Positions 56,389-64,000 of a stretch of 64,000 nucleotides of DNA are shown piece by piece (position 1 is the first letter of the stretch; each line of letters opens with the position of its first letter). The stretch lies in NCBI RefSeq assembly GCF_002192455.1, contig NZ_CP021744.1, positions 7,960,501 to 8,024,500 of the forward strand, written 5' to 3'. The notes beneath the pieces were generated by a model. It had not been told where the DNA came from and searched no databases. It saw nothing but the letters and a program-made list of their open reading frames with translations. The position numbers and the translations under genes were made by a program. The stretch is from Streptomyces albireticuli (GTDB lineage Bacteria; Actinomycetota; Actinomycetes; Streptomycetales; Streptomycetaceae).

Positions 56389-57689
56389 CGGGCCCTCACC
56401 GCCGCCGGCAGCCCGAAGGTAACCGTCTCGGTCGTCGTGGTGTGCTCGGCGACCGTCACCGGTCCGAGGCCACCGAGCGCGGCGACCACGCCGTCGACCA
56501 GGCCCTGCGGGGCGGAGGCCCCGGCCGTCAGACCGACCGTGTCCGCATCCCGGATCCACTCCGGGCGGATGTCCCCGGCGTCATCGATCAGATACGCGGG
56601 GGTGCCGCCGCGCCGGGCCAGCTCGGCCAGGCGCACCGAGTTCGAGGAGTTCGCGGAGCCGACGACCAGCACCACGTCGGCCTGGGACGCCACTGCTTGG
56701 AGGGCGTGCTGGCGGTTGGTGGTGGCGTAGCAGATATCGTCCGACCCAGGTCCCCGGATACCGGGGAAACGCTTCTCCAGAGCGCTGATCACCTCAGCCG
56801 TCTCATCGAGAGCAAGGGTGGTCTGGGTCAGGTAGGACACCCGGGCAGGATCCGGGACCCGCAGGGTGGCCACGTCGGCGGGTGTCTGCACCAGGACGGT
56901 GTGCCCGGGTGCTTCGCCCAGGGTGCCTTCGACCTCCTCGTGCCCCGCATGACCGATCAGGACCACGGTGTCACCGCGGGCAGCGAACCGGCGCGCCTCC
57001 GCATGAACCTTCGTCACCAGCGGACACGTCGCATCCACCACCTCCAAACCCCGCCGGGAGGCTTCTTCGCGCACCTGTGGGGAGACACCGTGCGCGGAGA
57101 ACACCACCACCGCCCCGTCCGGCACCTCATCCAGCTCCTCCACGAACACCGCCCCCCGCTCCTCCAGGTCCCGGACGACGTGGATGTTGTGAACGATCTG
57201 CTTCCGCACGAACACCGGACGCCCCGTACCGGCGTAACGTTCCAGCAGTGTCCCGACCACCTCGATCGCCCGGTCCACCCCCGCACACAGCGACCGCGGC
57301 GACGCCAGCAACACACGGCGCGGACGCACCGCCCGCACCCAGGCATCCAGCACTGCCTGTACCGGTCCTTCTGCCCTGAGCAGCCCGGCGGATGCCATCG
57401 CGCCCGCCGCCAGCACCACCGCAGCGCCGCCGGCCGGGACGGCGGTCTCAGATGCCGTCACCAGCCGGAAGTCGCTGGGGGTTCCTGCCGGCAGGAGCCG
57501 CACCGGGCCCGTGCGGGCCCGGAAGCCGTGACCGGCCAGCCCGCCCGCACCCGCCAGTAACGGCGCAGCAGGACACGGAACCACCGTCCCTTCAGGGCGC
57601 CGGACCTCGGTCGCCACCCACACCGCACCCGGGACTAGAACAGGCCCAAATCCAGCAACAGGAATAAAAGGAAGAGTGGAATACGTCAT
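56385..57689 (-). CDS. ispH: HMBPP reductase with N-terminal extension
   Basis: The 434-residue protein has the IspH core from about residue 123: SPRSLCAGVDRA (C135), H167-N-I-H, SAHG (H200), DATCPLV (C222), GHAGHEEV (H250), SYLTQTTLAL, DDICYATTNRQ (C320) and GSANSSNSVRLAE, so all three cluster cysteines and catalytic residues are kept. It makes IPP and DMAPP from HMBPP. The first ~120 residues are extra (ASETAVPAGGAAVVLAAGAM) and may be a fused phosphorylase-like domain. The usual GYCAGV is SLCAGV. I chose the ATG at 57689 (GGAAG upstream) over a longer frame to 57860. First gene of the MEP operon. Confidence 0.92.
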   Translation of the reverse strand: MTYSTLPFIPVAGFGPVLVPGAVWVATEVRRPEGTVVPCPAAPLLAGAGGLAGHGFRARTGPVRLLPAGTPSDFRLVTASETAVPAGGAAVVLAAGAMASAGLLRAEGPVQAVLDAWVRAVRPRRVLLASPRSLCAGVDRAIEVVGTLLERYAGTGRPVFVRKQIVHNIHVVRDLEERGAVFVEELDEVPDGAVVVFSAHGVSPQVREEASRRGLEVVDATCPLVTKVHAEARRFAARGDTVVLIGHAGHEEVEGTLGEAPGHTVLVQTPADVATLRVPDPARVSYLTQTTLALDETAEVISALEKRFPGIRGPGSDDICYATTNRQHALQAVASQADVVLVVGSANSSNSVRLAELARRGGTPAYLIDDAGDIRPEWIRDADTVGLTAGASAPQGLVDGVVAALGGLGPVTVAEHTTTTETVTFGLPAAVRAR

Positions 57690-58781
57690 AACGGCCCGGC
57701 TTCCACCACACTGCGGTCGCAGGCGGTACAGGGATGAAGGACGGCTACCAGGGGGATCCGATGACCGGTGACCCGCCACGCCAAAGCCCGGCTGGGAATA
57801 TTGCCGGCATGTGTGTGGCGGGATTTTTGTGAAGGGTGCCACGCCGGGGAAGAAGAGCACGCGGATCTCCGCGGGGGCGCTCCACCGGCACGGTGAACAC
57901 CCAAGGGCGGGAACAGGCCACCGCCCTCCACTTCATAGTTGACCCCTGAACCAAGGGTGAGGAAGGCGCATACCGCCAGCGCCCAATAGAAAGATAAGCG
58001 CGGCCGCCGCACCACCGCGCACCCGAACACGCCGGTCGGCACACCGGTACACCCCCGGGACCCGCCACGAGATGAGGCGTCAGCATCCGGTCAGGGGGTC
58101 GCCGGGAGGGACGGCGCGGCGCAACCCGAGCCGGTGTGCCCCGGACTCAAGGAAGTCAGGTTCCTTTCCCGCCCCGTGCATTTTCACGACTGCTGAGCAG
58201 GCGGCGCACTGGTGACGGCGAGCTCTCCAAAGTGCGTTCATGCGCCCCGTGCTTACGCCTGTTCGCTCTACCGGTATTTGCTTTTGATGGAGGTGTGGAG
58301 CCCTTCATGTGCTGGGTGCCAAGTTTCGCGCGGGGCCCTGTCCCGTCCGAACGCGGGCTTGTGACATGACGTACGGGGCACCCGGCAGCTGGGAACGGAG
58401 CGTGACGATGGCCGGACCACAGGGGCCCAAGCCTCATCCGCAGGAACGGTGGTGCCGGGGTCGGCGTGCTCTGGTGTCTGGGGACGTCCCCCCCCCTGCG
58501 CCGAGACGGCCGGCGCCTGCTCGAGCGCGCTGCTCCCTGGCTGCGGTGACCTGATCGGCAGCACCGCACAAGTCGAGGTACGCGTCAGCCTCTATGCCTC
58601 CCTTGGAGGCCCCACTACCCCGAGCCTCACCAGCGTTCTTCCGCACGGTGCCTGAGGTCTCACGGCGCGCGGCCCGCGATCACACGGCCAGCCCGCCCTC
58701 GTGCTACTTCGGCAACCCAGCAGAGCGCAGCACCACAACGTCAGTGCGACGGCGCACCGACGATCTCCTCTGGAGGACACC
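57690..58781. promoter_or_regulatory. 1.1 kb divergent region between the two terpenoid operons
   Basis: Between the ispH start and the membrane protein start (58782). I find no firm gene. A minus-strand frame near 57900-58030 (LSFYWALAVCAFLTLGSGVN) has hydrophobic texture but no clear start; small plus-strand frames around 58300-58650 also look random. Promoters for both operons must lie here. No regulator gene is visible within it. Confidence 0.5.
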
Positions 58782-59513
58782 GTGACATCGCTCCGTGGAC
58801 GCAAGTCAGCGACGCTGGCCGGGATCGCCTTGCTGCCCACGGCCGTCATCCCTTTGGTGCTCACCGGCGAGTTCCCTGTGCTCTTCCCCTGCTGGAGCGC
58901 ATCGCCGGAGCAGCTCGCCGTATGGTTCGCCGCCAACCATGACGCGGTCCTCGTCCAGAACTTCGCCTTCAGCCTCTCCTTGATCCTGCTCGTATGGTTC
59001 GCCGCCGGTCTGGCAGAAAGGCTCCGGGTGTCCCCGCAGCCCTCGCTGTCCGGTCAGCTCATCACCCCTCTGGCGATCGTTGTCGCCGCTGCCTACCTCG
59101 TGTGCAACAGCCTGTGGACGATGGCGGTGGTCGGTGTGCGCACGGTCCCCATGAGCGACGCTCTCATCGCCTACAGCGCCCGTGCCGCGATCGTTGTCTG
59201 GCTCATCGCCGAGCCCGTCTGCGCTGCCGTGCTCTTCGCCGCCGCCGTGGCGATCTTCCGTGCCCAAGTGTTGCCCCAGTGGCTGGCCTGGTCCGCTCTC
59301 GTCATCGCCGTGCCGAATCTCCTGGTCACCTTCGCTGTACTGGTGAAGGACGGGTGGCTCGCGCCCATCAGTCTGGCCACCTTGCTTCCGTTCAACCTCT
59401 TCATGCTGTGGGCGGTGGCCGCAGCCGTGCGGATGCTCTTTCCGGACGTCTCGGCTCCTGCTTCCCGCGGCACCGCCCGCGGGGAGAGACCGCGCGGCGA
59501 GCAGCCCATCTGA
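58782..59513 (+). CDS. Integral membrane protein of unknown function
   Basis: The 243-residue protein has about six hydrophobic segments (e.g. LAGIALLPTAVIPLVLTGEF, QNFAFSLSLILLVWFAAGLA, AAIVVWLIAEPVCAAVLFAA) and a polar C-terminus. GGAGG lies five bases before the GTG start. It heads the plus-strand terpenoid operon, 21 bp before the prenyl synthase pseudogene. It might be a transporter, a resistance protein or an accessory membrane protein. No known family comes to mind. Confidence 0.65.
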   Translation: MTSLRGRKSATLAGIALLPTAVIPLVLTGEFPVLFPCWSASPEQLAVWFAANHDAVLVQNFAFSLSLILLVWFAAGLAERLRVSPQPSLSGQLITPLAIVVAAAYLVCNSLWTMAVVGVRTVPMSDALIAYSARAAIVVWLIAEPVCAAVLFAAAVAIFRAQVLPQWLAWSALVIAVPNLLVTFAVLVKDGWLAPISLATLLPFNLFMLWAVAAAVRMLFPDVSAPASRGTARGERPRGEQPI

Positions 59514-59534
59514 CCTCAAGCTGGTGGAGGCGAT

Positions 59535-60477
59535 ATGACCGCGCTCGTTACTGATCCGCCGAATGCGGTTGCCCTGTGCAGACAGGTCACCACCGTGCTC
59601 GACGGCTTCTTGGAGCACAAGGCCAGTGTCGCCGCGAAACTGCGGATGCCCGTCGAGGTGACCCAGTATCTGTGTGACTTCCTGGCCGTCGGCGGGAAGC
59701 GATTGCGGCCCCTGCTGTGTGAGGGGCTGGCAGGCCGGCGGCGGCCTCGGCACCCCGGAGACGGTGATCAAGGCTGCGGCGGCACGTGGGAGTCAGCCGC
59801 GCGATCCTCCTCGGCGACCTGGCACTGGCCTGGTCGGACGCGCTCCTGCACGCCGCCGGCCTCACCCCCCCCGCCAGCTTGCCGTGGTACTGCCGCTGAT
59901 CAATGACATGCGCAGTGAGGTGATGTACGGCCAGTACCTGGACGTCACCGCCGCCGGCCGTCCCACCGCGGATGTGGAGCGGGCGCTGCGCATCGTCCGG
60001 TGCAAGACCGCCAAGTACACCGTGGAGCGCCCCTTGCAGATCGGGGCCGCCCTCGCGGGCGCCCCGCGCGCGGCGCGCGAGGCACTGAGTGCCTATGCCC
60101 TGCCTGTCGGCGAGGCGTTCCAGCTGCGTGATGACCTCCTCGGCGTTTTCGGCCCCCCTGAGGTGACTGGCAAGCCGTCGCTGGACGATCTGCGCGAGGG
60201 CAAGCACACCGTCCTGGTCGCACTGGCACTCCAGCGCGCCGATGCCCACCAGCGTCGAGTCCTGCGCTCCCTGCTCGGCAGCCCTCGCCTCGACGAGGCG
60301 GGGGCTGACCGCATTCGCGAGCTGCTCACTTCCACCGGCGCCCGCAACGAAGTGGAGAACATGATCAGCACTCTCCGGACGCAGGCACTGCGTGTTCTGA
60401 AGACCGCGCCGTTCCCGTCCGGCGCCACCGCTCACCTGCGGCAGCTCACCGATGCCGCCACCGCGAGAACCTCGTGA
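59535..60477 (+). pseudogene. Broken polyprenyl diphosphate synthase
   Basis: The N-terminal frame reads VTQYLCDFLAVGGKRLRPLL, then the homology moves to another frame (GLGTPETVIKAAA), a third (GVSRAILLGDLALAWSDALL) and back to the second. Between KAAA and GVSRAILLGDLAL about 60 residues are missing, including the first Asp-rich motif (DDxxD) that binds the allylic diphosphate. The second motif (AFQLRDDLLGVFG) and the rest are complete and strongly resemble the intact enzyme at 50539. It is a dead paralogue in the operon, still between live genes. Confidence 0.85.
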
Positions 60478-60542
60478 CCCCCATGGGGGATCACCATGTC
60501 GCCGCGTGTGATGACCAGGCACGACCATAGGGAGGTAACGGT

Positions 60543-62012
60543 ATGGCCAGCGCGCCGGAAACCGAACGCGACCGCCGCGGCGATTTGTCGATCTCGTGGT
60601 ACGACGTGGCGATGGTGGCCTTGGTCGACGGCCCGCAGCGGGCCGCCTGCCTGGACTGGCTTGCCGGGCAACGCCGCCAGAACGGCGCCTGGGGTGCGGA
60701 GGGGACCGTCAGCTGGCACGACACCTACGTCGCGACCTACGCCGCCGCGGTGGCCTTTCACGCGGCCGGACACGTCACCATCGCCGAGGAGGCGGTCAAC
60801 GCCCTCTCCGGCATCCGCACGGACACCCCCGGGTGCGAGACCCTGACGTTCGGGGGTCTCGTCGACACCCTCGACAGAATCGCCACGTTCGCCGGACGGC
60901 AGACCCCGCACCACCCCGACCAGGTCACGCGGCTGATCCACGAGGAGCGCGCAAAGTGGGAAAAGATGTGCGCCTGGGAATTCCGCTACGACCCGGAGCT
61001 CTCCATCGCCGGCTACTGCGCCGAACGGCTTTTCGGCAGTGACCACCTGGACCTCGTGCGTGTGGTCGAATCGTTCCAGACCGGCAACGGCTCGATCTCG
61101 AACTCCCCAGGGGCGTCCGCGGGTGTGCTCCTGGAAGCCCGGCGTCGCGGGACCCGGATCGCCCCGTTGCGGCTGCGCAGGCTGACGGACTACATCGCCA
61201 CGCGCCGGCCGGAGACCATCGGCTATCTCGACCACGTGCCCCACTTCGGCACCGCGTGGACGGTGATGTTCGCCGCGGAAGCCGGCCTGATCGATGCGGT
61301 CATGGCGGCCAGGACCCGCTCGATGCTAAAGGAGCTGGCGGACAGCTACGGGCTGCTGTGCCCGGTCGGGCCCGCCACCATCCCCGGAGATCCGGACACC
61401 AGCGCCTGCGCACTGACCGCCGCAGCCGCCACCGGACAGCCCGTGTTCGGCCTGCCCGCGGCCGAGCTGCTGTACGACGAGGACAAGGGCTGCTACCGCA
61501 CCTACTTCTTCGAACGCGACGGGTCCGTCTCCACCAACATCCACATGGCCGGCCTGCTCGGCCTGCTCGGCGAGCACGACCGGCTGGGACCGGTGCTCAA
61601 CTGGCTGCTCGACCGACTGACCGACGGCGCCGGCTACCGGTGCAAGTGGCACAGCTCCCCGGTGTACGCCCTCGGCGAGACGGCACGGGTCACGGCCAAA
61701 CTGGACCACCCCACCGCCCGCCGCCTGGGCGAGGTCGCCCGTGCGCGGCTGCGGCAGCTGCAAAACGCCGACGGCGGATGGGGAGCGCGGCAATCCACCG
61801 TCGAGGAGACCGGATACGCCGTCCTCGGCCTGGCCGCCGACCCCCACGAGACGGATCACGCCCTCCTGAAAAGGGCAGCGGGATTCCTCTCAGGCGCGGA
61901 GCCCGACTACCGCCCCCTGTGGATCGGGAAATCGCTCTACTGCGTCAATCCGCTGGTGCCCGTACTCCAGCGCACCGCTCTCGCACGGATCGAACAACTC
62001 GCCCTGCTGTGA
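60543..62012 (+). CDS. Class II diterpene-type cyclase with DPDT in place of DxDD
   Basis: The 489-residue protein has the protein-prenyltransferase-like beta-gamma class II layout: GAWGAEGTVSWHDTYVATYA at the start, FGTAWTVMFAAEAGL in the middle and the QW-like LQNADGGWGARQSTVEETGY near residue 407. The protonating DxDD motif aligns with D283-P-D285-T286 in PGDPDTSACAL: the middle (acid) Asp is kept, and the last is Thr. It should protonate and cyclise GGPP (or a shorter or longer chain) to a bicyclic diphosphate. GGAGGTAACGGT precedes the ATG. It is 17 bp upstream of a class I cyclase, its likely partner. Confidence 0.85.
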   Translation: MASAPETERDRRGDLSISWYDVAMVALVDGPQRAACLDWLAGQRRQNGAWGAEGTVSWHDTYVATYAAAVAFHAAGHVTIAEEAVNALSGIRTDTPGCETLTFGGLVDTLDRIATFAGRQTPHHPDQVTRLIHEERAKWEKMCAWEFRYDPELSIAGYCAERLFGSDHLDLVRVVESFQTGNGSISNSPGASAGVLLEARRRGTRIAPLRLRRLTDYIATRRPETIGYLDHVPHFGTAWTVMFAAEAGLIDAVMAARTRSMLKELADSYGLLCPVGPATIPGDPDTSACALTAAAATGQPVFGLPAAELLYDEDKGCYRTYFFERDGSVSTNIHMAGLLGLLGEHDRLGPVLNWLLDRLTDGAGYRCKWHSSPVYALGETARVTAKLDHPTARRLGEVARARLRQLQNADGGWGARQSTVEETGYAVLGLAADPHETDHALLKRAAGFLSGAEPDYRPLWIGKSLYCVNPLVPVLQRTALARIEQLALL

Positions 62013-62029
62013 CCCGCCGAGGAGGACCA

Positions 62030-63094
62030 GTGGACCCCTACGACTTCACCATCCCCACCGGAACGGTCTTCCGGATCCCCGAGATCCGCTCCAGCCTCCC
62101 GGAAGCCCGCCACCCCCGCTGCGCCGAGCTCGACGAGCGCGCCCACACCTTTTCCCGGCCCTACCTCATCGGCTACTTCGGCGACGAGGACCGAGCGGAC
62201 CGCTTCCTCGCGCAAGGACACGCGCACTACGCCTGCCTCGGATACCCCCGCACACTCGAGGACCGGGCACAGGCCGTCGCCAACTCGATCCTGCCGGCGA
62301 CACTCCTCGACGACACCTTCAGCAAACCCGGCCTCCAAGGCAACCTGACCGCCCTCAAGGAACACCACGCCCGCTGGAGCGCGGTATTCGCCGGTGAACG
62401 CCCACCACCGGAAGCCGACGCGGCGTACCACTTCGTCTACGACTCCATCGAGGCGTGCGCGCCCTACGCATCCCCCGGTGTCGCCCGACGCCTGCGCGAG
62501 GGCTGGCAGGACGCGGCGGACGCCTTCTTGGACGAGGCCGTCCACCGCCACCACAAGGACACAGCGGACCTCGGCACCTATGCCGAACGGCGCGTCAGGG
62601 TCCACTTCCGCATGTGGGCATGTGCTCTCCTGGAATTCTCCCTCGGCATCGACCTGGGCCCCCTCGCCGGCCACCCGCTGATCCGGTCCGCCCAGCACCA
62701 CGTCATCTGGCACCTGGCCCTGGCCAACGACTGCTACTCACTCGTCAAGGAACTCAGCGCCCAGGAATCGACGAACACGATCATCGAACTGATCCGGCAC
62801 GACAAGCTCGACCTGCAAACCGCGGTCGACGAGGTTGTCGAGCTGGTTCACCGAACCGAGCAGGACTACCTGCGCGTCCGCGAGGAAATCCGCCGTGGCC
62901 CACTCGGCGGCAATCCCGACGTCACCGCGTACATGGACGGACTCGGGTTCTTCATCACCGGGAACCTCCGCATCATGCAGAGCTCCAGCAGGTACCACGG
63001 TCTCGACCACGACGGCAGCCGGGTACTCCCCGGGCCGATGACCATCACGTACATGCCTACTGTCCACACACCGCGGGAAGAATTCCGCCCCTGA
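62030..63094 (+). CDS. Class I terpene cyclase, second copy
   Basis: The 354-residue protein has D94-D-T-F-S98 in LLDDTFSKP and N233-D-C-Y-S-L-V-K-E241 in ALANDCYSLVKE, spaced as in class I enzymes; SSRYHG follows near the end. It shares SPGVARR and the NDxYSxxKE block with the enzyme at 48421, so the two are paralogues. GAGGAGG precedes the GTG start at 62030. Just downstream of the class II cyclase, it probably ionises that enzyme's diphosphate product, but it may act directly on GGPP. The DDxxD acid position is Ser, as is tolerated in bacterial enzymes. Confidence 0.87.
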   Translation: MDPYDFTIPTGTVFRIPEIRSSLPEARHPRCAELDERAHTFSRPYLIGYFGDEDRADRFLAQGHAHYACLGYPRTLEDRAQAVANSILPATLLDDTFSKPGLQGNLTALKEHHARWSAVFAGERPPPEADAAYHFVYDSIEACAPYASPGVARRLREGWQDAADAFLDEAVHRHHKDTADLGTYAERRVRVHFRMWACALLEFSLGIDLGPLAGHPLIRSAQHHVIWHLALANDCYSLVKELSAQESTNTIIELIRHDKLDLQTAVDEVVELVHRTEQDYLRVREEIRRGPLGGNPDVTAYMDGLGFFITGNLRIMQSSSRYHGLDHDGSRVLPGPMTITYMPTVHTPREEFRP

Positions 63095-63196
63095 CACCCA
63101 CGTCGTCAAAGACGACAACCGCAGGCAGGCGTGCTGGCCAGCGGTCGAACCGGCCAGCCCTCACCAAGGTATTCCGCTGATCCTCTGGGGGACGCA

Positions 63197-64000
63197 GTGA
63201 AAGAGCACAGCAGGGCACAGACCAGGCAGTGGCGGGCCGGGGAGGCACCTGGCGCCCTTCCACTTCTGGGGCACGGGCTCGCCCTGCGGCGCACCCCGCT
63301 GGCTTTCCTCAGCTCCCTGCCGGCCCGTGGCGACATCGTCCGGATCCGTCTCGGACCGTCAACCGCCTATGTGCTGTGCGCGCCGGAACTGGTGCACCAG
63401 ATCCTCGCGGCCCCTGAGATCTTCGACAAGGGCGGCCCGATCTTCGACCGGGCGCGCGAGACGATGGGCAATGGCATCGGCACCTCCCTGCGGCACGTCC
63501 ACCGCAGGCAACGCGCGCTGATGCAGCCCTCCTTCAGCAGCCAGCGCATCACCGGCTACTCCAAGGTGATGCACGAGGAGGTCCAGCGCGTGGTCACCTC
63601 CTGGTCCGACGGGTGCGCGATCGACGCGGCCGAGGTCTTCGGAGAGTTGGCGGCACGCGCCACGATCCGCACTCTGCTCGGCGCCCACCTCACCGAAAAG
63701 GAGATCACCGCCCTCATCCCGCATCTGGATCGGGCCTTCCATCTGGCCTACCGGCGTATGACGGCCCCTATCGCCGCTCTCACCCGGCTGCCCACTCCAT
63801 CCACCAGGGCGTTCTGGGAGAGCATCACCGCGATCCGTGCTCTGGCACAGGTGTGCATCAACCGCCACAGGCAGGAGGGGGGAAGCCCGGACTCTCTCAT
63901 CGCAGCTTTGGTCAGCACCACCACGGACGAACGGGCCTTCACCGACGAGGAACTCCTCGACCAGATCGTCACCCTCTTCTTCGCCGGGACCGAGTCCACC
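63197..64000 (+). CDS. Cytochrome P450, cut by the window end
   Basis: 268 residues are in the window, starting at a GTG with GGGGGA just before. GALPLLGHGLALRRTPLAFL and DIVRIRLGPSTAYVLCAPEL are the P450 N-terminus; HRRQRALMQPSFSSQRI holds the C-helix H/WxxxR site; FFAGTEST at the end is the I-helix (A/G)GxxT. The heme-binding cysteine is outside the window. As part of the plus-strand operon it probably oxidises the cyclised terpene. Confidence 0.9.
   Translation, partial: MKEHSRAQTRQWRAGEAPGALPLLGHGLALRRTPLAFLSSLPARGDIVRIRLGPSTAYVLCAPELVHQILAAPEIFDKGGPIFDRARETMGNGIGTSLRHVHRRQRALMQPSFSSQRITGYSKVMHEEVQRVVTSWSDGCAIDAAEVFGELAARATIRTLLGAHLTEKEITALIPHLDRAFHLAYRRMTAPIAALTRLPTPSTRAFWESITAIRALAQVCINRHRQEGGSPDSLIAALVSTTTDERAFTDEELLDQIVTLFFAGTEST

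Noticed and set aside
57686..58042. Minus-strand frame with a hydrophobic stretch upstream of ispH
   Set aside because: No clear start, and its C-terminal part overlaps the region before the ispH ATG in another frame; coding is not convincing.

Overview
The window looks like a Streptomyces chromosome, probably an accessory or arm region. GC is very high throughout, starts are ATG/GTG with GGAGG-type ribosome binding sites, Tat and Sec secreted proteins are common, and there are actinobacterial gene families and many decayed genes. I saw no rRNA, tRNA, CRISPR array or intact transposase.

Layout. (1) 1-4843 is a polyol or sugar-alcohol module: two FGGY kinases on the minus strand, a DeoR regulator and an RbtT/DalT-type transporter, with matching palindromic operator candidates on both sides of the regulator. 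(2) 4870-24298 is mixed accessory DNA: a membrane protein, a class A beta-lactamase, two decayed genes, a large secreted lectin-plus-beta-rich protein, an SDR, a DUF6355-like secreted protein, a GNAT, an amidohydrolase, two MFS exporters, a secreted trypsin-fold protein that lacks catalytic residues, a ctaB copy, and a coupled gene pair ending in a DUF4132 protein. (3) 24425-25912 is an argG under a probable ARG box. (4) 26099-36244 holds a dapA-family remnant, a tandem pair of paralogues of no family I know, a small secreted ricin-type lectin, a GAF-ANTAR regulator with a 133 bp duplicated fragment further on, an amino-acid permease, and a translationally coupled trio of small secreted proteins. 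(5) 36245-48404 has a GNAT, a TetR/membrane-protein divergent pair, a fulvocin-C-like bacteriocin-related protein, a TMEM175-type channel, a DHA2 exporter, and many pseudogenes and fragments, ending in a truncated serine recombinase.

(6) 48421-64000 is the centrepiece: a terpenoid biosynthetic cluster that carries its own MEP precursor supply. The minus-strand operon runs ispH (with a ~120-residue N-terminal extension), dxs, dxr, ispG, polyprenyl diphosphate synthase, an ispH pseudogene, and a class I terpene cyclase. From ispH through the pseudogene, most junctions are 4 bp stop/start overlaps. Across a 1.1 kb divergent gap, the plus-strand operon runs a membrane protein, a second polyprenyl synthase that has lost its first Asp-rich motif and is frameshifted, a class II cyclase with DPDT where DxDD is expected, a second class I cyclase, and a cytochrome P450 cut by the window end. 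The simplest model is that MEP enzymes make IPP/DMAPP, the intact prenyl synthase makes a C15-C25 chain (GGPP is the likeliest), the class II cyclase makes a bicyclic diphosphate, class I cyclases ionise and cyclise it, and the P450 oxidises it. That order, and the product, are inferred.

Functions were assigned by reading motifs by eye. No database search was possible, so family names carry the stated confidence.
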